A stretch of 64,000 nt of DNA from Verrucomicrobiota bacterium (GCA_021325145.1 JAJPHR010000070.1:1-64000), one strand, 5' to 3'. Numbered from the stretch's first letter, positions 42,801 through 50,563 are shown. Program-made: numbers and translations. The notes: generated from the sequence alone by a model not told the origin.

Positions 42801-44822
42801 CATGATTTCCGAGATGATGATGCCGGACTTGCGGCTGGACGGGCCCGGTGGTTCGTGCGGGTTGGTGACAACTGCAACGCCGTTGTTGGTGCCCACGTCC
42901 GCCTCGTCCAGGAACTGCGCACTGGCGGGTTGATTGGTATTGTGGCTCGTAAGTGCGAAGCCGAGATAGACCTGGTTCGACATGTTGATGGCAATACTGC
43001 CGAGTTGCGCCCAGGTCTGCCCGTCGTAACCGGCAAAACCGGTAAAAATGCTCCCGGCCCGTTTGAGGCGCAGCCAGGTATTGGGATAATTGGCTGGAAA
43101 TGCTCCGCTCGAACTGCTGGGTGTGGTGGCCGGATCGCGCCACTCAAAAAAACAGCCGTTCATTGCCGGAGTGGCAACTGAGGCTGCGAAACGACCGTCC
43201 GCGGCGAGCGATTCCCGCGCCATCAATGCCCCCTTTGCCCAAACGTCGGACGGCGACAGCCCGGCCACGCGCACGCTGACATCAAAGTCACCAGAGCGTG
43301 TTTGATATTCCAAACTGAACTGATCGCTCGACCCGCCAATGTCACTGCCTGTCGCCGTCATGCCCAATCCGTTCGAAAGGACAACGAAAGACGAGGCGTC
43401 CGGGGAAATGCCAATATCAACTGGCACCATGGGCGAGGCGGTGAAATGGATCGTCGTATTGGTGGCAATGGTATTGGGCGGAATGGCCTGGTCCTGAAGG
43501 TGATTGATGATGACCGTGTAGTTGCTTCCATAAATCAGCGGCGCGGCGGTGGCAAGCAGCACGGAAGTCTGGTTGGAACTGAGCGAGGCTGCCGTGATGG
43601 CAGGACCGTTGGTGAAGACGTAATTGGCCGCATTCGTCGCGTTTGTGGGCGCCAGAGTCTTGGAAAAATCCAGCTCAACATTCGAAGCGCCGAGGTTGAA
43701 CGCGCCTAAAACAACCGGCGGCGTTGTGTCCACCGTCACTGAAATGGTGACGGGCGCGCTGGTGGACGCGCCCAGGCTGTTGCTGACGATGACGGAGTAA
43801 TCGCCCGAATTGGCCTGCGTCACGTTGCTCACGGTCAGGGAGCTGTTTGTCGCGCCCGCGAGCAGGGTGCCATTGGTTCGCCATTGATATTGAAAAGGCG
43901 ACACGCCGAGAGCCGTTTCGGTGAGCACCAGGGTATTTCCCACATACAGATTTGTGGAAGGGGAGGCGGCCGGCACGGTGGCCTGGGGCGCGCCGGAGAC
44001 GGCGCTGAAGTAGAGATTGAACACCTGGCTTTGGCTCAGTGAAGAAGCAAAAATGGCGACCTCGTCCATGAGGCCGTTAAAACTGCGCCCGCCGTTGCCG
44101 CCATCGTTGCTGTCGTCACCAATCAACGTTTTGGCATTGAACGCCTCGGCTGTGTGAGCGATGGCATTGGTGGCGGACTGGACTCCGTTGGTGTTGCACA
44201 AGTAAATGATGGCGCTCGATGGAGAAATCACCAGCGCGATGAACGACCATTGCTGCAACGGAGGCACCAGCCCGGAATTGAACCGGTACGTCGCCGAATC
44301 ATTCTGGTTCCAAGTGTAGCCCAATTGCCCGCCCATGGTGAAGTTGAATCCCGAGGCATCGCCCCCGGGCCGGCAAAAAACGATCCCGCAAAAAGAGGAC
44401 GGAGTGCCGCTGGGATAAATCCATGCCGCAATGGTCACGGTGTTCGTGTTCAGATTCAAAGCCGGAATGTTGACAAAAGACTTGGCGATGCCGCCCGTGA
44501 ACTGCGCCGCGGAATTCGACGACTCCAGTCCCAAAAAACCGTTTACAGGGGCCGGCCCTCCCACGCCGTCCGTTACCGCCGCGCCGTAAACGGCGTTGTG
44601 GTTCCCGGTGACGTCCACGGCTGTCAAAGTGCCACCGGCGGTGCTGTTCGTTTCGTTCAACCGCCAATAACCAACCGGATTGGCAGCCATCACCGCGTTC
44701 GAATAAAGGGACGCGGCTTGGGCGCGAATTGCTCCCATGATTGCGATTGAGATAAAGGCGTTGAACGCGATTTTTCGGACGGGGGTTCTCCGAGCCTGAA
44801 TCAATAACATAAGAAACGCCAT
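36813..44822 (-). CDS. Giant secreted multidomain protein with LamG, Ig-like, lamin-tail and CotH-kinase domains
   Basis: About 2,669 residues from the ATG at 44822, behind GTAGAGG and giving a signal peptide ending AIRAQA. Approximate order: LamG (45-265), Ig-like (270-365, SGDYSVIVSNSLGAS), Big-type domain (370-470), DUF1349/ConA-like (475-655), three lamin-tail domains (670-1120; e.g. NVVINEILPHSESPAVPQF), a Y-domain (1240-1340), CotH kinase-like (1400-1750, ALGEPWLYRRYVAVYVNGN; LLMFDFNICLDHGAWGPGQN), two more lamin-tail domains (around 1870 and 2190) and a C-terminal ConA-like segment. CotH-type kinases phosphorylate secreted proteins such as spore coat. The role here is unknown, perhaps surface-matrix modification or adhesion. 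Confidence 0.88.
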   Translation of the reverse strand: MAFLMLLIQARRTPVRKIAFNAFISIAIMGAIRAQAASLYSNAVMAANPVGYWRLNETNSTAGGTLTAVDVTGNHNAVYGAAVTDGVGGPAPVNGFLGLESSNSAAQFTGGIAKSFVNIPALNLNTNTVTIAAWIYPSGTPSSFCGIVFCRPGGDASGFNFTMGGQLGYTWNQNDSATYRFNSGLVPPLQQWSFIALVISPSSAIIYLCNTNGVQSATNAIAHTAEAFNAKTLIGDDSNDGGNGGRSFNGLMDEVAIFASSLSQSQVFNLYFSAVSGAPQATVPAASPSTNLYVGNTLVLTETALGVSPFQYQWRTNGTLLAGATNSSLTVSNVTQANSGDYSVIVSNSLGASTSAPVTISVTVDTTPPVVLGAFNLGASNVELDFSKTLAPTNATNAANYVFTNGPAITAASLSSNQTSVLLATAAPLIYGSNYTVIINHLQDQAIPPNTIATNTTIHFTASPMVPVDIGISPDASSFVVLSNGLGMTATGSDIGGSSDQFSLEYQTRSGDFDVSVRVAGLSPSDVWAKGALMARESLAADGRFAASVATPAMNGCFFEWRDPATTPSSSSGAFPANYPNTWLRLKRAGSIFTGFAGYDGQTWAQLGSIAINMSNQVYLGFALTSHNTNQPASAQFLDEADVGTNNGVAVVTNPHEPPGPSSRKSGIIISEIMYKPAPRADGNNVEFLEIYNSNPWFHDISGYQIVCADMNYTFPPNTLIPGGAFFVVAASPPGLQNVYGPMTNVFGPYSGSLKKSETLQLLDEQGAVLLEIPYSDVYPWPVAADGAGHSIVLANPTYGEGDPRAWDISDMVGGSPGQMDAFRPSPLRNVVINEILPHSESPAVPQFIELYNHSTNTVDLSGCILTDNAATNKFVIPGGTLVGPGGFVSFTQSQFGFALNGAGETLFFIKPDGSRILDAVQFEAQADGVSFGRWPDGANDFYALTSRTPGTNNSSILIGNVVINELMYKPISGNDDDQYIELYNQGTNTANLSGWQFTAGVTFNFPANTTIPSHGYLVVARNLTNLFAKYTNLNAGNVIGNYGGKLSHNGERVALAMPQTLSGSNTIYVVEDEVTYGVGGRWGQWSSGGGSSLELIDPHANHRLVANWADSDETRKSVWTNIEYTGVLDLGANYESGIMHAQIGLLDAGECLVDNIEVNFNGTNYISNPDFETGTNGWSFQGCLSRSSLENSGYGGSSNSLHIRCGDRIWTGVNSCQVNLNTNTLAAGQTNTLRFKARWLRGWPEALLRLNGNWLEATGAMPVPGNLGTPGLPNSRYVTNAGPAIYQVTHTPSLPLAGQNAVVTARVHDPDGVKTLTLNYRIDPATNFTSVLMKDDGTGGDAIAQDGIFSATIPGQSANTIVAFYLSATDSNSVPTIFPAALNDNSPARACLVMFGDGNPGGSFGVYHLWISQTNVTRWASLSDLSNEENDFTFVTGNRVIYNALGRYAGSPYHQDFDTPNGSLCHYKWVFPDDDMLLGATDFNKIHQPGNGAGDDGTLQREQTAYTFLRALGEPWLYRRYVAVYVNGNRRGTLMEDTQVPTGDMVKEYFPNDSDGYLYKMQPWFEFPPFPSGSTIGYTEEEWVTLNSYTTTGGAKKTARYRYNYEIRRTPDSANDFAVVYALVDAANSYGTPGYVGNMENLADMENWMRVFAANHAAANRDSFGATTEQNLYGYSGTLGTKYSLLMFDFNICLDHGAWGPGQNLFLVNPDDPYVTDIYSEPTFQRMYWRALQELVNGPLNLTNTTPLCNAKYNAFVANGLSVEAPSAGMLPWIAQAGSSIAAQIAAVNAATFTVNPNAAISNNLALLTGQAPFNVSTIFINGAAYPLTWTSLTNWTVMVPLVPGTNQLNVVGVGRNNQPIAGASNTVSVVFNSASASPIGQIVLNEIMYAPAAANAQFIELYNNSTNTAFDLSGWQVQGLSYTFPNGSIIGPSSFLVLAADRTSFAEAYGATVPVFDTFSNTLPSSGTLALLTAGNLTVTTVKYDSRQPWPTNANGTGASLQLIDPKQDNWRVGNWAATSSTNPPSPQWVYVTATGTASSSLFYIYLQSAGDVYVDDIKLVAGTVPEAGTNMLVDGDFESGFPGPWTASPNLSQSVASTAIKRSGNASLHVISTAVGSTQSSAIWQTMSPGLTPNATYTLSFWYLQSTNGGPLTLRLSGSGIVATVSPAPPANAIAAATPGASNSVAAALAPFPPLWLNELQPNNVSGITNSAGQHTPWVELYNPGSNVVSLNGLYLANNYSNLLQWPFPSNAVINPGQFKVIFTDGQTNLSTTNELHAGFSAPGGTGSIALTRLATNVLQQVLDYVEYQNVIPNDSYGSLPDGQSFLRQEFFQATPGASNNGVAIPPPSFIYYSVPGAVYSQNFDSLPAPTTSSVNSDNPVTINGLTYALANPFDFAFPVAHSGSGGLGLGAMAGWYGFGVAGSKFGATDGDQTTGGQIAFGLTGSTNRALGLLATSSTGGTAFGVRFINGTATALSRLNLQFTGEVWRQSDKSKTLQFYYSIDPSAVNGFPVAATAFLPALNVSFPTVAADAGGVAVNGTLPQYQTNLAVFNQLITNWPPGAALWLVWQMTDSTGKAQGLGVDNLSFSANVQPPPAPLAIQTAGANILLNWLASSNQSYQLEYKDNLAAPAWTPLGSPVMGNGQSLTLTNSVTNASRFFRLRLVN

Positions 44823-45225
44823 AGGAACATCGCCTCTACACCCCATGAAAACGCATGCGCGGGTGCGGGGAACCAGACGAGCTTATCTCCCCATGGGAAC
44901 TTGTCAAAACAATAGCAATTTTCCCCGGGGAAGGGATGACCGGGCGCAAGTGGGAACCGTCACTTTTCGCTAGGCTGGACTTCAACTGCTGACCTTTGAA
45001 TATAACGCGGGCAATAATTCTGCCTGCTTTGACCTTGACTTGGTTGAAGGAAAATAAGGCGGTCGTTTCCCTCGGCCAAATGGCTTGCCGGTGAAAGGAG
45101 ACAGTTTTTCCGCCGGCGCCAGTTTCCCAATTCCACATCATTTTCGGCCTTGTCCGCTGAGGCAAGTGATTAACACCCCAGTGGAAGGATCTCCAAAACC
45201 ACGGTATGACGTAATCCAGGACACG
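44823..45225. other. Divergent intergenic region between the CotH giant and a glycosidase
   Basis: 403 bases. The left side holds the likely promoter of the giant gene. The right side has no convincing -35/-10 pair, and reading frames crossing it are not protein-like. A short inverted GCCGGTG/CGCCGGCGCC-type stretch lies near 45088-45120. Confidence 0.45.
44880..44907 (-). promoter_or_regulatory. Putative sigma-70 promoter of the giant CotH gene
   Basis: Minus strand TTGACA (44902-44907), 16-base spacer, TAAGCT (44880-44885). The start codon is at 44822, giving a leader of about 50 bases with GAGG before the ATG. Confidence 0.5.
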
Positions 45226-46653
45226 ATGGTTAACCGTTGGAAAATTGGCTGTGTTCTCGCGCTCTTGATCGCCTGGGCGGGTTGTCCAGGGTGCGTTTCA
45301 TCCAGGACTGCGCCTGCCGCACAGAAAGAACGGGCCATTCCGTTTCAACGCGTCCAAATCGGTCTATGCGAGGATTATCCCCGGGAAACCCGGTCTCTGG
45401 CTTCGGCGCGGCAGGACTTTGAGTTGCTGAAAACCAATGGCATCCGCGTGCTGCGAATTGCCTTTCCCTGGGATGCCCTTGAAACCGCTCCCGACAAATA
45501 TGACTGGAGCTTTTGGGATGATTTCGTGCGGATCGCCACCGATGAGTATGGGCTGCAACTCATCCCTTACGTTTGCTACACGCCGCGCTGGGCTTCCACC
45601 GGCAACGCCACCAATTTCTGGCGGCAGCCGTCGCGGGACAACGCGCGCTTTGCCGAGTTTGTCAGAACCATTGTGGCCCGCTATCGGAGCCGCATTCATT
45701 CCTGGGAAATTTGGAACGAGCCGGACAATCCCGAATACTGGGAAGGCTCGACGGAGCAGTACGCCAATTTGCTGAAGACCGGCAGCCGCGCGGTGCGCGA
45801 GGCCGATCCCGGCGCAAGGGTCGTCCTTGGCGGCATCGCGTGGAATCTTGACTTTCTTCGAGACCTCTTGGCCCGGTATCAAATCAGTCCCGAAATTGAC
45901 GTCGTCAATCTTCACAACTATTACGAAACCTGGTCGCCTGATCCCATCGAACAAATTGGCGATCATGTCCTGCGCGCGGACTCGATCATCCGGGAATACG
46001 GCAGCCGGCAACCCATCTGGCTGGCGGAAGTTGGCTATAGCGATTACCGTCGCGGTGCGTCTGTTTCCGGCGCTTACAAGGCGCGCTTCGATTACGAGCA
46101 CACGCCGGAGTTTCAAGCGGAGAGCCTCGGGCGCATGTTTGCCTCCGCCCTGGCTACCGGGCGCGTCCAACTGATTGCCTGGTATCGCATTCACGACCTC
46201 CCGCCCGCCACGCGGGTGATTGGCGATGACAACAACCGCCGTCTGGGAGTGGTGGATGTCCAGGGCCGTCCCAAGCCGGTTTTGCGGGCCATCGCATTTT
46301 TCCAATTCATCTTCGCCGGTGACTTTCGTTGCCTGGATTCCATCACGCGGGAAACCCGGCTCATTCGGTCCGATGGCAGCGTGCACGTCTTTGAAAAGCG
46401 GGATGGAGAGTCCTTCATTACTGCCTGGCTAAACAGCGTCGATTGGTTGACTCCGCCTGGCGCTGGCGTGGATCGACGGCACGAAAAGCTGGACATACTT
46501 CTGCCGAAACCCCGCGCCTCCCAGGTTTACGTTTATAATGCATTGGGCAATCGCCAGTCCACAGCCTCTTTGCGGAAGGTTGCCGGGGACGAAAAAAGTT
46601 TGACCATCACTCTGCGCCCCGGCGAACTGAAAGTTTACGAATGCCCGCCCTGA
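45226..46653 (+). CDS. Secreted clan GH-A glycoside hydrolase, probable lipoprotein
   Basis: 475 residues from the ATG at 45226 (AGGA five bases upstream). The signal VLALLIAWAGCPGCVSS has cysteines suited to lipid attachment. The TIM barrel shows VLRIAFPWDALETAPDKYDW, the acid/base motif HSWEIWNEPDNPEYWEGS, VNLHNYYETWSPDP and the nucleophile region WLAEVGYSDYRRGA. It resembles GH39-like clan A enzymes and is a paralogue in style of the protein at 22639-23907. A beta-rich C-terminal domain ends with TLRPGELKVYECPP. Substrate unknown. Confidence 0.83.
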   Translation: MVNRWKIGCVLALLIAWAGCPGCVSSRTAPAAQKERAIPFQRVQIGLCEDYPRETRSLASARQDFELLKTNGIRVLRIAFPWDALETAPDKYDWSFWDDFVRIATDEYGLQLIPYVCYTPRWASTGNATNFWRQPSRDNARFAEFVRTIVARYRSRIHSWEIWNEPDNPEYWEGSTEQYANLLKTGSRAVREADPGARVVLGGIAWNLDFLRDLLARYQISPEIDVVNLHNYYETWSPDPIEQIGDHVLRADSIIREYGSRQPIWLAEVGYSDYRRGASVSGAYKARFDYEHTPEFQAESLGRMFASALATGRVQLIAWYRIHDLPPATRVIGDDNNRRLGVVDVQGRPKPVLRAIAFFQFIFAGDFRCLDSITRETRLIRSDGSVHVFEKRDGESFITAWLNSVDWLTPPGAGVDRRHEKLDILLPKPRASQVYVYNALGNRQSTASLRKVAGDEKSLTITLRPGELKVYECPP

Positions 46654-46678
46654 TCTTTTCGCGTTCCGGTTGGCCCGC

Positions 46679-46894
46679 CTATTCGATTTTGCCGACCGCT
46701 TTCATCAGATCGGCGGGACTGTTCCACCGTTCCTCAGGCAAGCGTTCGAGCACCGACAGGACATCTCCGCCCGCGCCGTGTTCACGCGCATGCTGGATCA
46801 GCTTGTCCTTTCCCGCGGGATAATTCATGCCTTTCAAAGCTTTCTGGATTGCGGGTGGACTTGCTTTTGATTGGGTTTGCGTGCGATGAGCCAT
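46679..46894 (-). CDS. DUF2795-like small protein (71 aa)
   Basis: Start set at the ATG at 46894 (MAHRTQTQSK), preceded by AAAGGA at good spacing; the frame is open 17 residues further. The sequence ALKGMNYPAGKDKLIQHARE and LSVLERLPEERWNSPADLMK fit the DUF2795 pattern (YPA-K-L--HA---GA---VL--L--LP---Y-SP-D---A), a short helical fold of unknown role. It is divergent from the 637-residue PRTase-like gene with about 110 bases between. Confidence 0.8.
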   Translation of the reverse strand: MAHRTQTQSKASPPAIQKALKGMNYPAGKDKLIQHAREHGAGGDVLSVLERLPEERWNSPADLMKAVGKIE

Positions 46895-47007
46895 AGGTTT
46901 TGTCCTTTCGCCAAGAGCTTCCGCCTGGGGGCCACCCGTCCTCAATGGGGTGAACTGCTGGTTTGTGCCCCATTGTCCCCCAGCCAGAGTGGCAGGTATG
47001 ATGGCTG

Positions 47008-48921
47008 ATGATCGTCTATGGCGATCCGCAGTTCAAAATCGGCGCCGCTGATTTGCTGAAGGCAGTTTGTGAACGGCTTTTTTCAACCCGCGAAGAGGAT
47101 ATCGATGAACTTCGCTCATTGCTGATTCACGCCGGCCAGTTGGAGCAGGCGATCGAAGACAGTCCCGCCCATCAGGCATCCACTGCACTGGCCAGAAAAA
47201 TCACCGGTTTGGCCGCGGTTGCTTTCCATGCTGCCTGGAGTGCCTGCCAGCCGGAACTGGATCCACTCAGGAATACGAACAGCGCTTTGGAAGAACTGCG
47301 CCAGATATTGCGCGACGCAAATGGATTTTCAAGTGAGCACGTGACAGTGAAAATTCCGGAGGGGTTCGAGTTTTATGCACTCTATCCCGAGCAATATTGT
47401 CTCTCCGCTCTCTCCTGGAGCCGTCACAATCCCTGCTCCAACCGCGATCGCACTGTGCTGATTGTCGGAATTCGCAGCATTGGAACCACCTTATCCGCAC
47501 TCGTGGCTGCGACCCTGGAAGCCACTGGCTGGCGAACCAACCGGATAACCGTGCGACCGTCCGGGCCTCCATTCGCCAGAACGCTTGAACTTCCCAGTTC
47601 TGTTCGCAGCAACGCCCAATTCGCGCTGGTCGTGGACGAAGGTCCGGGCCTGTCCGGTTCCTCGATGGCGGCCGTCGCCCGGGCACTCGTTAAATCGGGA
47701 TTTGCGAGACCACAAATTTCCTTCCTGCCCGGGCACGCCGGAGAACCCGGTCCCGCTGCTTCAGCGGAAGTTCGTTCGTGGTGGACGAATATCCCCCGCT
47801 ACGTGACCGCGTTGGAAGATGTGCGCTGGAATGGGCTGAGCCTCACCGAAACGTTAAGGAAGAAATCCTGCGAACTTGTGGGTGAGAATTCTCCGAACGA
47901 AGTTCCGTGCCTTGGCTTCACAAACCAACCCGGATTCGAGTTGCCGCCAAAGCCATTCTCCCTCTCTCCTTCCCAAGGGGAAAGAGCCTGGGGTGAGAGG
48001 TCCATTTACTTTTTGGAAGCACCGGAAGCCGGCCAATCCGTTCACCTCGAAGATTTCAGTGCCGGCCTCTGGCGTAAAGCCATCTTTTCAACTCCTTCGA
48101 CGTGGCCTTGGGCCGCCATCCCCTTCGAACGGATGAAATATCGTTGCTCAATCTCAGACACCGTCCCGATCCTGTGGAAGTTTGCGGGATTGGGCTCCCT
48201 GCGTCAGGAAGCGACAGGAACCGTCTGGCAATCAGCCGATAATTCGAACCAAAGCTGGTCGCCACAGCCGCTCGGTTGGTTCCGCGGTTTTATCGCGCTG
48301 CCCTGGATTAATGGAAAAAGGCTTTCGTACAAAGATGGCCGCGATCCGGACATCCTCAACCATATCAGCCATTACGTGGCTGCAGTCTCAAAACCACCCT
48401 TACCGCCAGGCGAACAAGCCGCCTCTCTCGCGCGTTTGGAACAGATGCTCTTCTGGAACACGAAGGAAGCCCTGGGCGACACCCTGGCCGAACGAGCCCT
48501 GCGCACCGCTCGGAAGCTTCGCAACCTGGGCTCGTGTCCGGCGTATGGTGACGGACGCCTGGCGCCATACGAATGGGTTCGCACCCAGGCAGGTTATGTC
48601 ATCAAGCCTAGCACCGGTGGACACGACACCGATCACACCATCATCGGCCGGCAGCCGGTGTATTGGGATATTGCCGCCGCAATGGTGGAGTGGAAGTTAT
48701 CGACCTGTTCGCGATTGCTTGCGGCGATGCGCGCGACCGGGATTGCGCTCCGTCCTGAAGCCCTGCCTTTTTTTCGGCTCGCCTACGCTGCTTTCCGCAT
48801 GGGACAAGCTTCGCTCTGCGCCGACGCCTGTGCTGACGATCCGCCGGAGCGCGCGCGTTCCCAGCGCGCATTTTCGGCCTATCGCGCCGACTTGCGGCGG
48901 CAACTCGAACGCCTCGCCTAA
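47008..48921 (+). CDS. Phosphoribosyltransferase-like protein of unknown function (637 aa)
   Basis: Not assigned to a named family. After an N-terminal helical region, residues 150-220 look like a PRTase fold: TVLIVGIRSIGTTLSALVAA, an RxxxxPFAR segment and ALVVDEGPGLSGSSMAAVAR, whose DEGPGLSGSS fits the PRPP-binding loop (hydrophobic pair, two acidic residues, small-residue loop). The C-terminal third has IKPSTGGHDTDHTIIGRQPV followed by YWDIAAAMVEW, a conserved-looking His/Asp-rich block resembling the catalytic end of atypical kinases; this is only a resemblance. There is no signal peptide. Residues about 317-331 are encoded by an inserted dispersed repeat. It may be a two-activity enzyme of a small-molecule or conflict system; function unknown. 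Confidence 0.6.
   Translation: MIVYGDPQFKIGAADLLKAVCERLFSTREEDIDELRSLLIHAGQLEQAIEDSPAHQASTALARKITGLAAVAFHAAWSACQPELDPLRNTNSALEELRQILRDANGFSSEHVTVKIPEGFEFYALYPEQYCLSALSWSRHNPCSNRDRTVLIVGIRSIGTTLSALVAATLEATGWRTNRITVRPSGPPFARTLELPSSVRSNAQFALVVDEGPGLSGSSMAAVARALVKSGFARPQISFLPGHAGEPGPAASAEVRSWWTNIPRYVTALEDVRWNGLSLTETLRKKSCELVGENSPNEVPCLGFTNQPGFELPPKPFSLSPSQGERAWGERSIYFLEAPEAGQSVHLEDFSAGLWRKAIFSTPSTWPWAAIPFERMKYRCSISDTVPILWKFAGLGSLRQEATGTVWQSADNSNQSWSPQPLGWFRGFIALPWINGKRLSYKDGRDPDILNHISHYVAAVSKPPLPPGEQAASLARLEQMLFWNTKEALGDTLAERALRTARKLRNLGSCPAYGDGRLAPYEWVRTQAGYVIKPSTGGHDTDHTIIGRQPVYWDIAAAMVEWKLSTCSRLLAAMRATGIALRPEALPFFRLAYAAFRMGQASLCADACADDPPERARSQRAFSAYRADLRRQLERLA
47956..48001. repeat. Dispersed repeat inserted in frame within the PRTase-like gene
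   Basis: CCCTCTCTCCTTCCCAAGGG followed by GAAAGAGCCTGGGGTGAGAGG is a widespread intergenic repeat type (CTCTCTCCT...GGGGTGAGAG). Here it encodes SLSPSQGERAWGER in frame between two protein-like segments, so the gene has absorbed it. Confidence 0.6.
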
Positions 48922-48962
48922 AAGCCCATCCTGGTGGAATGCATCACCACGCCATTAAGTTA

Positions 48963-49043
48963 AGAGCCTATCTCGGTAGGGCGCGTCACTCCGTGCGCAC
49001 CGACCGCGGGCAGAGGACTGCCCGCCCCACCGGGATAGGTTCT
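48963..49043. repeat. 81-bp element with 15-bp terminal inverted repeats (MITE-like)
   Basis: AGAGCCTATCTCGGT (48963-48977) is matched inverted by ACCGGGATAGGTTCT (49029-49043), 13 of 15. Inside are GCGCGTCA-type and GGGCAG/CTGCCC palindromes. It sits in the gap between the PRTase-like and DUF1501 genes (48922-49111), in which no gene is seen. Confidence 0.65.
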
Positions 49044-49111
49044 AAGCGACTTGGAGCGTCGCAACGCTGGGTGAAGTTGGATAATTCCTGACTATAATGG
49101 CACCGCCGCAT

Positions 49112-50563
49112 TCACGCAAAGAGCTCCTGGATCGGCTGGCCAAGGCCGTCGCGCGTGACGTAGAAGGGGCGCTTTTCGATTTCGTAGCTGAGCTTGGGCG
49201 AAATCCCCAGCGCGCGGTAGATGGACGCGTGGAGGTCCTCGATGATCACGCGCTTTTCGAGAGTCTTGCAAGGACGCTCGTCCGCCGTGCGGCCATGCAG
49301 ATAGCCCTTTTTCACACCACCGCCGAACATCAACACGCTGCCGGCGTCAGTGAAGTGCCGGTGCATGCCGTAGTATTTGAGGTCGTTGATAACTTCGGGC
49401 ACGGTCACCTGGTCTTTGACCTTCTTGTCCGGCTTGCCTTCGATCATCATGTCTCGGCTGAACTCGCTGGCGAGCACGATCAGGGTCCGATTGAGCAAAC
49501 CCCGTTCTTCGAGATCGAGCACGAGTTGAGCGACGGGCGCGTCGATCGATTTTTTGAGATCGACCATCCGCGTGTGGCCGTTCTCGTGCGTGTCCCAATA
49601 CTGAAACGGGATGTATTCCGAAGTGACTTCGATGAAACGCGCGCCGGCTTCCGTCAACCGCCGCGCCAGCAGGCAACCCAAACCAAACTTGCCGGTATTA
49701 TATTTGTCGTAGCTGGCCTTGGGTTCGAGCGCGAGATCAAACGCCTTCGCGGCGGGCGAACTGAGCAGGCGATGGGCATTATCGAGCGAGCGGAGCAGGG
49801 ATTGTTGCTGAAAATCACTGCCGTATTGGCCAATCGGACTATTCGCCGCCAGCTCCCGGTAAAATTTGTCGCGACTCTCGAAACGCGACGGGCTCATGCC
49901 GGCGGGTGGGCGGACGCTTTCGACCGCCTGCTCGGGATTGGAGATGATGAACGGGCCGTGTTCGCTGCCGAGGAAGCCGGCGGTGTGAAAGGCCTTGAGT
50001 TCCTCGCCTTCGCCCAAGTCAAACCGCTGGCCGATGTCGATGAACGCCGGCATGGCGGGATTCAACGGCCCAAGTGCGCGCGCAATGACGGAGCCGATGT
50101 GCGGCGCGGCCACCGTTTGCGGCGGCGCGTATCCGGTGTGCCATTGATATTGGTGGCGCGAGTGCAGAATGAATCCGAGATCGCCCGCGGTGTAGGAGCG
50201 GATCAACGTGGCACGATCCATCACCTGAGCCAGATGTTCGAGCCCCTGGGTGAGCTTGATGTGATCGACCACCGTATCAATCTGCGGGAAGGTGCTCAAA
50301 ACTTCGTCGGGTTTCAGGCCGGCCTTGAAGGGCGTGTAGAGCTTCGGATCGAAAGTCTCAGTATGGGCCATGCCGCCAGCCATCCAGAGGACGATGACCG
50401 TATCGGCGGTCGGTTTGATTTTCTCCTCGGTCGCAGCCAGCAACGGGCGCGCATAGCCGGCGGCCAGCGCCGAGAGCGTGGCGGCGCTGGCGGTTTTGAG
50501 AAAGTCGCGACGATTCAAAACGTCCGATCCGTGACGGGGCGAGCGGCAGACAATCGTTTTCAT
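49112..50563 (-). CDS. DUF1501 protein (Tat-exported, sulfatase-like fold)
   Basis: 483 residues. A twin-arginine signal (NRRDFLKTASAATLSALAAG) is followed by the DUF1501 fold of the alkaline-phosphatase superfamily: VIVLWMAGGMAHTETFDPK, SVIARALGPLNPAMPAFIDI, GCLLARRLTEAGARFIEVTS, YWDTHENGHTRMVDLKKSID and RTLIVLASEFSRDMM. These proteins nearly always pair with PSCyt/DUF1553 proteins, here the gene just upstream on the same strand (50766-53270). The role is unknown, possibly periplasmic hydrolysis of sulfated or phosphorylated polymers. Confidence 0.9.
   Translation of the reverse strand: MKTIVCRSPRHGSDVLNRRDFLKTASAATLSALAAGYARPLLAATEEKIKPTADTVIVLWMAGGMAHTETFDPKLYTPFKAGLKPDEVLSTFPQIDTVVDHIKLTQGLEHLAQVMDRATLIRSYTAGDLGFILHSRHQYQWHTGYAPPQTVAAPHIGSVIARALGPLNPAMPAFIDIGQRFDLGEGEELKAFHTAGFLGSEHGPFIISNPEQAVESVRPPAGMSPSRFESRDKFYRELAANSPIGQYGSDFQQQSLLRSLDNAHRLLSSPAAKAFDLALEPKASYDKYNTGKFGLGCLLARRLTEAGARFIEVTSEYIPFQYWDTHENGHTRMVDLKKSIDAPVAQLVLDLEERGLLNRTLIVLASEFSRDMMIEGKPDKKVKDQVTVPEVINDLKYYGMHRHFTDAGSVLMFGGGVKKGYLHGRTADERPCKTLEKRVIIEDLHASIYRALGISPKLSYEIEKRPFYVTRDGLGQPIQELFA

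Noticed and set aside
44836..45165. 109-codon minus-strand frame upstream of the giant gene
   Set aside because: Crosses the putative promoter, no ribosome site, no domain, unusual composition.
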